This document shows positions 7,595-12,106 of a stretch of 12,106 bases of DNA, piece after piece; the stretch's first letter is position 1, and the number at the start of each line of letters is the position of its first letter. The stretch comes from an uncultured Clostridia bacterium (GTDB lineage Bacteria; Bacillota; Clostridia; Oscillospirales; Acutalibacteraceae). A program made the translations under genes and the position numbers. Below the pieces are notes generated by a model. The model was not told the DNA's origin. It searched no databases and saw nothing but the letters and a program-made list of their open reading frames with translations. The stretch is taken from positions 1-12,106 of the forward strand of contig CAMWIZ010000007.1 of NCBI GenBank assembly GCA_947174455.1, read 5' to 3'.

Positions 7595-8131
7595 ATGAAA
7601 AAGCTATTTATGGCAGGCTTGATGGCTGTTTTGTGTGCAACGATTTTTGCAGGCTGTAATTCCTCAGCACCGCAGACGTCATCAAATTCCTCCGATACGG
7701 CAAGTGGTGATACACTGAATGCCGCTGATGGGGTTACATCGGGCAAGGGTGATAATCTGACCGATTTTGCAAATTATATGTTGGAAAATGAGTTTATATC
7801 AGGTGACAGTACAGAAACCTCAGCTTCCTTAATAGGTGCAAGCAAGGGTGTTCGTTTCACTATGTCATCGGGTACTTCAAAGTATTTTGTGGAGCTGTAT
7901 GAATACGACTTAGACAACATTAACAACACAGCAAGCACAACGATAGCTAACGCAAAGGCAGACGGAAGCTTTACACTGTTTGATAATACAACAAGTGCAA
8001 CGCAGAACACCGTTGCAGCTGTTTCCGCAGACGGACGTTTTCTCATGCTTTATACAGATGCGTCAACAAATGAAAACAATGTAAACAAGAAAAATGATGC
8101 GGTAGCTGCTGTTCAAAATTATAATAAGTAA
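7595..8131 (+). CDS. Small lipoprotein of unknown function
   Basis: I do not recognise a family. The 178-residue product has a clear lipoprotein signal: two Lys after Met, a hydrophobic stretch (4-19) and FAGC, with Cys21 as the expected lipidated residue (Phe at -3 is a slightly unusual lipobox). A Ser/Thr/Asp-rich linker (about 22-48) would tether it to the outer face of the membrane. The remainder (about 50-178) looks like a small alpha/beta domain with alternating hydrophobic strands (GVRFTMSSGTSKYFVELYEY, then a second set ending in GRFLMLYTDA). It contains no catalytic motif I can name. AAGGAG at 7582-7587 is 7 bases before ATG. It follows truB by 53 bases with no terminator seen between, so it may be read through from the operon, though its function is probably unrelated. 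Confidence 0.85.
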   Translation: MKKLFMAGLMAVLCATIFAGCNSSAPQTSSNSSDTASGDTLNAADGVTSGKGDNLTDFANYMLENEFISGDSTETSASLIGASKGVRFTMSSGTSKYFVELYEYDLDNINNTASTTIANAKADGSFTLFDNTTSATQNTVAAVSADGRFLMLYTDASTNENNVNKKNDAVAAVQNYNK

Positions 8132-8210
8132 TATCATTAAAACCCCTTTCTTTGTATTTTCTACAATTTTATTACGCATAAGAATGTAGATGTTTGGCGA
8201 ATTTACACTA

Positions 8211-8239
8211 TTGACTTATTTTGGACTTTGGTATATAAT
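8211..8239 (+). promoter_or_regulatory. Near-consensus sigma-A promoter upstream of glnN
   Basis: TTGACT at 8211-8216 (5 of 6 to consensus) and TATAAT at 8234-8239 (6 of 6) are separated by exactly 17 bases. It is the best promoter match in the window. Transcription should begin at about 8245-8247, giving a leader of about 115 bases before the glnN start codon at 8362. The surprising point is that a strong terminator hairpin starts only about a dozen bases after the expected start site. Confidence 0.8.
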
Positions 8240-8256
8240 TTCACTTGTAAACAGCA

Positions 8257-8293
8257 AAGACGCTGAAAGCATACGGCTTTCGGCGTCTTTTTT
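8257..8293 (+). terminator. Strong intrinsic terminator at the head of the glnN leader
   Basis: Bases 8257-8270 pair with 8276-8289 in a 14-bp stem containing one T-G wobble (8264:8282) and a 5-base loop (8271-8275), followed by a T-run through 8293. It is the only good terminator after the truB-lipoprotein end, so it could close that operon. But the strong promoter at 8211-8239 lies between the lipoprotein stop and this hairpin. Any transcript from that promoter meets it within about 50 bases, so it may instead, or also, be an attenuator for glnN or the end of a very short RNA. Confidence 0.85.
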
Positions 8294-8361
8294 GCATTTG
8301 ATGCTAATATAATAATGTTATGACATCAAAAATTATTGTAATATATTGGAGGAAGATACTT

Positions 8362-10455
8362 ATGTCAAACGTACCTGAGCTGTTCGGTTCTCTCGTTTTT
8401 AACGAAACAACAATGAAAGAAAGACTTCCGAAGCAAACATACAAGGCACTTCAGAAAACTATGAAAGAGGGAGCTCCTCTTGATATCAATGTAGCTAATA
8501 TAGTGGCTAATACTATGAAGGATTGGGCTATTGAGCATGGCTGTACGCATTACACTCACTGGTTCCAACCTATGACAGGTGTAACTGCTGAGAAGCACGA
8601 CAGCTTTATCACACCGACTGACGATGGCAATGTTATTATGGAATTCAGCGGCAAGGAGCTTATCAAGGGTGAGCCTGATGCCTCCAGCTTCCCGTCAGGC
8701 GGACTTAGAGCTACATTTGAGGCTCGTGGCTATACAGCTTGGGACCCAACGTCTTACGCTTTCATTAAGGACGGTTCATTGTGTATTCCTACCGTATTCT
8801 GTTCCTACACAGGCGAAGTTCTTGATAAGAAAACACCGCTCCTCCGTTCAATGGAGCGTATCAGCGTAGAGGCTGTAAGACTTCTCAGACTTTTCGGTGA
8901 CACAGAAACTACAAGAGTAAACACGACAGTTGGCCCTGAGCAGGAGTACTTCCTTATTGAAAAGGATATCTTTGACAAGAGAAAGGACCTCACATATACA
9001 GGCAGAACACTTTACGGTGCCCGTGCACCTAAGGGTCAGGAGTTGGACGACCATTACTTCGGCAAGATTAAGGCAAGAGTTTCTGAGTATATGAAGGATC
9101 TTGACGAGGAACTTTGGAAGCTTGGAATTTATGCCAAGACAAAGCACAACGAGGTTGCACCGGCACAGCATGAGCTTGCACCGATTTTCACAACAACAAA
9201 CCTTGCAACCGACCATAACCAGATTATGATGGAAATGATGAAGAGAGTTGCAAACCGTCACGGTATGGAGTGCCTCCTCCATGAAAAGCCGTTTGCAGGC
9301 GTAAACGGCAGCGGTAAGCACAACAACTGGTCCATCAGCACAAATACGGGCAGAAATCTGCTTGAGCCGGGCAAAAACCCGTATAATAATCATGAATTTT
9401 TGCTTTTCCTTGTTGCAGTAATCAAGGGTGTTGACGAGTATCAGGATTTGCTTAGAGTTTCCGTTGCTTCTGCAGGCAATGACCATAGACTTGGTGCTAA
9501 TGAAGCACCTCCGGCTATTATGTCCATGTTCCTCGGTGACGACCTTACTGCTATACTTGACAGCCTTGTGGAAGGTAAGGAGTATGACGGTGCACAGTCC
9601 ACTAAAATGGATATGGGTGTTGAGGCTATTCCTGAGTTTAAGAAAGATGCAACAGACCGTAACCGTACATCTCCGTTTGCATTTACCGGCAACAAGTTTG
9701 AGTTCCGTATGCTTGGTTCAAGCGTAAACATTGCTTGCCCTAACATCATGCTCAACACTATTATAGCTGAGCAGCTTGCAGAATTTGCCGATGCACTTGA
9801 AGGTGTTGAGAACTTTGACGAAGCAGTAGTAGAGCTTATCAAGAAAACATACACGGAGCATAAGCGCATTGTATTTAATGGCAACAACTATTCCGACGAA
9901 TGGGTTGCAGAGGCAGAGAGAAGAGGCCTTTATAACCTCCGTACTCTTCCTGAGGCACTTCCGCATTATATTGATGAAAAGAATATTGAGCTATTTTCCA
10001 AGCACAAGGTTTACACTCCTATTGAGATGCACTCACGTTATGAAATTCTGCTTGAGGAGTACGTAAAAACACTTAACATTGAAGCACTGACAATGCTTGA
10101 CATGGCTAAGAAAGATATTATCCCTGCCGTTTCTAAGTATGTTAAGAGCCTTACAGATACAGCTTTGGCAAAGAAAGCACTTTCTGCTGAGATTACAGCA
10201 GAGGTTGAGGTGGAGCTTATTAACAAGCTTTCAAAATTGCAGCTTTGCTTCTCTAAGAGAATTGATAAGATTGATGCACTTCTTATTAAAGTTTCCGATA
10301 TTTCTGATATGCAGGAGCTTGCAAATTTCTACGGCGGCGAGGTATTCCCTGCTATGCAGGAGGCTCGTGCTGTTGCCGATGAAATGGAAATGTCCATGGA
10401 CGCAGAGTTCTGGCCATACCCCTCTTACGGTCAAATGCTCTACAGCGTAAAATGA
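8362..10455 (+). CDS. glnN: Type III glutamine synthetase (GSIII)
   Basis: This enzyme makes glutamine from glutamate, ammonia and ATP in the cytoplasm. The 697-residue length and motifs identify the GSIII family known from Bacteroides, Ruminococcus and cyanobacteria, which is much larger than the roughly 450-residue GlnA type. Visible signatures are SFPSGGLRATFEARGYT (109-125), the metal-binding strand GPEQEYFLIE (191-200), KHNEVAPAQHELAPIF (261-276), FAGVNGSGKHNNWS (311-324) and NRTSPFAFTGNKFEFR (434-449). All core regions are intact, and the C-terminal GSIII-specific helical part is present. The start is ATG 8362: GGAGG at 8349-8353 lies 8 bases upstream, while the in-frame ATG at 8320 has no such site. 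It appears monocistronic, with its own promoter, leader terminator and 3' terminator. The convergent neighbour is a sodium:amino-acid symporter, possibly for alanine or glutamine. Confidence 0.96.
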   Translation: MSNVPELFGSLVFNETTMKERLPKQTYKALQKTMKEGAPLDINVANIVANTMKDWAIEHGCTHYTHWFQPMTGVTAEKHDSFITPTDDGNVIMEFSGKELIKGEPDASSFPSGGLRATFEARGYTAWDPTSYAFIKDGSLCIPTVFCSYTGEVLDKKTPLLRSMERISVEAVRLLRLFGDTETTRVNTTVGPEQEYFLIEKDIFDKRKDLTYTGRTLYGARAPKGQELDDHYFGKIKARVSEYMKDLDEELWKLGIYAKTKHNEVAPAQHELAPIFTTTNLATDHNQIMMEMMKRVANRHGMECLLHEKPFAGVNGSGKHNNWSISTNTGRNLLEPGKNPYNNHEFLLFLVAVIKGVDEYQDLLRVSVASAGNDHRLGANEAPPAIMSMFLGDDLTAILDSLVEGKEYDGAQSTKMDMGVEAIPEFKKDATDRNRTSPFAFTGNKFEFRMLGSSVNIACPNIMLNTIIAEQLAEFADALEGVENFDEAVVELIKKTYTEHKRIVFNGNNYSDEWVAEAERRGLYNLRTLPEALPHYIDEKNIELFSKHKVYTPIEMHSRYEILLEEYVKTLNIEALTMLDMAKKDIIPAVSKYVKSLTDTALAKKALSAEITAEVEVELINKLSKLQLCFSKRIDKIDALLIKVSDISDMQELANFYGGEVFPAMQEARAVADEMEMSMDAEFWPYPSYGQMLYSVK

Positions 10456-10485
10456 TTTAACACTTCACTATAATTGCAATAAACA

Positions 10486-10534
10486 AGCACCGTATCCGAA
10501 ACCGTTTGAAAGGTTTCGGATACGGTGCTGTTTT
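10486..10534 (+). terminator. Intrinsic terminator of glnN, probably bidirectional
   Basis: Bases 10486-10503 are the exact reverse complement of 10512-10529 (18 bp, loop 10504-10511), followed on the + strand by GTTTT. Read on the - strand, the same stem is followed by TTGTTTATT. The hairpin can therefore also stop transcription arriving from the convergent symporter gene, whose stop codon is at 10584-10586. Confidence 0.92.
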
Positions 10535-10583
10535 ATGATATCTAATGCAGTAAAAAAAGAACAGTATAAACATATATCGCACA

Positions 10584-11960
10584 TTATTCTTTTTTACTAA
10601 AAAACATTCTGGTTTCCTCTGCTACCGTGTTTCGCATAAGCCACAGTGCAGTTAAATTTGGCAGTGCCATAAGTGCGTTAAGAATATCTGCAAGCTCCCA
10701 CATTACGTCTGCTGTTATCAAAGGGGCAATTACCAGAACCAGGACATACACAACTCTGAACAACTGTATGAAATTTTTTCCGAACAAATACTCTGCACAG
10801 CTTTCTCCATAGTACGACCAACCCAATATTGTGGAAAAGGCAAAGGTTATCATACCAAAAACAAGTATAGGTGTTCCGATACAAGGTATCTGTGCAAATG
10901 CTGCCGCAGTAAGCTCGCCGCCCGACAGATTATTTACATCAATGCAGTCATACTTCACAATGCTGCTTACAATAACCAGTCCCGATATTAAGCAAAGCAC
11001 AACGGTATCCCAAAATGTTCCGGTAGATGATACAAGAGCCTGCCGAACGGGACTCTTTGTTTGTGCGGCGGCTGCAACTATCGGGGCAGAACCCATGCCC
11101 GACTCGTTAGAAAACAGTCCCCTTGAAATTCCGAACCTTATTGCCGAGCTTACCGTATAACCCACCAATCCGCCTGCCGCCGCCGTTGGAGTAAAGGCGG
11201 ACTTTACTATCAGCAAAACTGTGTCAGATAAGACATCATGATTGAGTACAAGTATTATGATACACCCAAGCACATACAAACCTGCCATGAGCGGTACAAG
11301 CTTTTCGCAGACAGAGGATATGGACTTTACTCCACCGAAAATTACCAAGCAGACAGCAAAGGCACAAATTGTTCCCACCAAAACGGGTACTGTAGGCACT
11401 GTAAATGAAAACAGACTAAAATGCAGAGAGCGGCCGTTTTTTACAGTATTTGTCACTATCTCGGAAATTGAGTTTATCTGCACACCGCAGCCAACTCCAA
11501 AGGCCGAAAGAACTGTGCAAACCGCAAAAAAATTTGCAAGACCTTTTTTGTGAAGCTGATTTTCCAAAACATACATAGCACCGCCCAAGGTTCTGCCGTC
11601 GTCGGTTTTAACACGGAACTTTACAGCGATAAGCGATTCGGCGTACTTTGTAGCTATACCCAGTATTCCCGTAAACCAGCACCAAAAAACCGCACCTGCA
11701 CCGCCTAATGCAACCGCAGTGCCAAGCCCTATTATATTTCCTGTGCCGATTGTTGATGCAAGTGCGGTGGTTAGAGCCTGAAATGGGCTGACATCACCCT
11801 CACAGCCTTTTTCCTTTGTAACTGAAAATTTTATTGCAAGTGGCAGATGACGTTGTATCAGTCCTGTTTTAACGGTCATAACCAAATGAGTTCCCGTAAG
11901 TATTACAAGCATAGGCAGTCCCCAAATAATACTGTTAAGCGTCCCTATCAAATCAGCCAA
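10584..11960 (-). CDS. Sodium:amino-acid symporter, AGCS (alanine/glycine/glutamine) family
   Basis: This 458-residue membrane protein belongs to the AGCS family (AlsT/GlnT/AgcS type), which imports alanine, glycine or glutamine with Na+. Family motifs are clear: STIGTGNIIGL at 69-79 (substrate/ion-binding broken helix), GGAGAVFWCW at 86-95, ISRGLFSNESGMGSAPI at 277-293 and WSYYGESCAEYLFG at 381-394. About ten to eleven hydrophobic segments are seen, matching the known fold. Translation starts at TTG (11958-11960), supported by AGGAGG eight bases upstream (11969-11974 on the opposite strand); no ATG or GTG in frame fits that site. Substrate cannot be decided from sequence. The convergent glnN next door makes glutamine or alanine import plausible, as some Bacillus members carry glutamine. 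A terminator-like hairpin sits in its leader. Confidence 0.93.
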   Translation of the reverse strand: MADLIGTLNSIIWGLPMLVILTGTHLVMTVKTGLIQRHLPLAIKFSVTKEKGCEGDVSPFQALTTALASTIGTGNIIGLGTAVALGGAGAVFWCWFTGILGIATKYAESLIAVKFRVKTDDGRTLGGAMYVLENQLHKKGLANFFAVCTVLSAFGVGCGVQINSISEIVTNTVKNGRSLHFSLFSFTVPTVPVLVGTICAFAVCLVIFGGVKSISSVCEKLVPLMAGLYVLGCIIILVLNHDVLSDTVLLIVKSAFTPTAAAGGLVGYTVSSAIRFGISRGLFSNESGMGSAPIVAAAAQTKSPVRQALVSSTGTFWDTVVLCLISGLVIVSSIVKYDCIDVNNLSGGELTAAAFAQIPCIGTPILVFGMITFAFSTILGWSYYGESCAEYLFGKNFIQLFRVVYVLVLVIAPLITADVMWELADILNALMALPNLTALWLMRNTVAEETRMFFSKKE

Positions 11961-11968
11961 ACCACACG

Positions 11969-11974
11969 CCTCCT
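11969..11974 (-). promoter_or_regulatory. Ribosome binding site that fixes the TTG start of the symporter gene
   Basis: The - strand reads AGGAGG here, a perfect anti-16S match, with 8 bases to the TTG at 11960-11958. The in-frame codons between are GCG, TGT and GGT, so no alternative initiator exists. This supports a rare-type TTG start rather than a later internal ATG; the next in-frame ATG is at about residue 17, inside the first membrane segment. Confidence 0.85.
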
Positions 11975-11986
11975 AATTGCCAAAAT

Positions 11987-12030
11987 AACAAAAAAATACC
12001 GCACAAAGCATATTTGTCCTTTGTGCGGTA
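11987..12030 (-). terminator. Terminator-like hairpin in the symporter leader, possible attenuator
   Basis: On the - strand, 12030-12019 pairs perfectly with 12008-11997 (12 bp, 10-base loop) and is followed by a run of T through 11991, then TGTT. It lies only about 13-20 bases before the AGGAGG of the symporter gene. It either ends an upstream - strand gene lying outside the window or attenuates the symporter. AAAGCAT just upstream (12037-12031) can pair with ATGCTTT spanning the loop and 3' arm (12011-12005). That pairing would prevent the terminator from forming. Confidence 0.8.
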
Positions 12031-12076
12031 ATGCTTTATTCAATTTGTATTTACTGCAGAGCTGATTTATTCCCTA

Positions 12077-12089
12077 TTTGTTTAACAAA
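12077..12089. repeat. Short dyad TTTGTT-T-AACAAA upstream of the symporter gene
   Basis: Two 6-base arms flank a single central base, which resembles a small operator. On the - strand it lies just downstream of TATACC (12095-12090), a possible -10 element whose -35 region would be outside the window. The dyad could also be a chance AT-rich palindrome. No other copy was seen near the other genes. Confidence 0.3.
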
Positions 12090-12106
12090 GGTATACTGTG
12101 TACTGC

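Noticed and set aside
8132..8210. Possible terminator from TCTACA (8160-8165) and TGTAGA (8185-8190).
   Set aside because: Only six AT-rich pairs with a 19-base loop and no T-run; nothing else was found in this stretch.
8246..8293. ANTAR-type antiterminator target in the glnN leader.
   Set aside because: Only one stem-loop is present and its loop has five bases without the expected A1/G4 hexaloop pattern; the paired hairpins of that class are missing.
10549..10598. A-rich/T-rich inverted arms around the symporter stop codon as its own terminator.
   Set aside because: The arms (10549-10561, 10587-10598) are almost all A-T, contain a bulge and enclose a loop of about 25 bases; the 18-bp GC-containing stem at 10486-10529 is a far better terminator.

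Overview
The window is a stretch of low-to-mid GC Firmicutes-type DNA, most likely from class Clostridia (Oscillospirales/Ruminococcaceae-like). This is an inference from gene order, strong AGGAGG-type ribosome binding sites, AGA-rich arginine codon use, the type III glutamine synthetase, and Firmicutes versions of NusA, YlxR and YlxQ. No species can be named from the sequence alone. The first 70 bases are not biological: they are an Illumina Nextera i5 adapter with five miscalls, so the genome starts at about position 71.

Positions 71-8131 carry, on the + strand, the transcription/translation operon rimP - nusA - ylxR (rnpM) - ylxQ (L7Ae-like) - infB - rbfA - nrnA (DHH phosphoesterase) - truB, followed by a small lipoprotein gene. 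A candidate promoter and a terminator-like hairpin with a poor U-tract precede rimP, an arrangement that fits attenuation and possible NusA feedback. Genes are tightly packed: ylxR/ylxQ and ylxQ/infB each overlap by 11 bases, and rbfA/nrnA by 17. The only sizeable internal gap (infB-rbfA, about 140 bases) holds a perfect 12-bp hairpin without a U-tract. The products act on 30S maturation (RimP, RbfA), transcription elongation/termination (NusA), RNase P modulation (YlxR), initiation (IF2), nano-RNA turnover (NrnA) and tRNA pseudouridine-55 (TruB). The ribF and rpsO genes that often follow truB in Firmicutes are absent here; the lipoprotein gene sits in that place.

Positions 8132-12106 concern nitrogen assimilation. 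A near-consensus sigma-A-type promoter at 8211-8239 is followed within about 20 bases of its expected start site by a strong intrinsic terminator (8257-8293), then by the type III glutamine synthetase gene glnN. A long perfect-stem terminator separates glnN from a convergent sodium:amino-acid symporter gene of the AGCS/AlsT family on the - strand. That gene starts with TTG behind a perfect AGGAGG and has its own terminator-like hairpin in the leader. Both nitrogen genes therefore have a terminator between their possible upstream promoter and their ribosome binding site.

Most of the window is conserved housekeeping DNA. I see no CRISPR array, insertion sequence, phage gene, defence system or tRNA/rRNA gene, and no convincing wholly new system. 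The parts worth following up are the three leader terminators, the infB-rbfA hairpin, the unrecognised lipoprotein and the adapter artefact.
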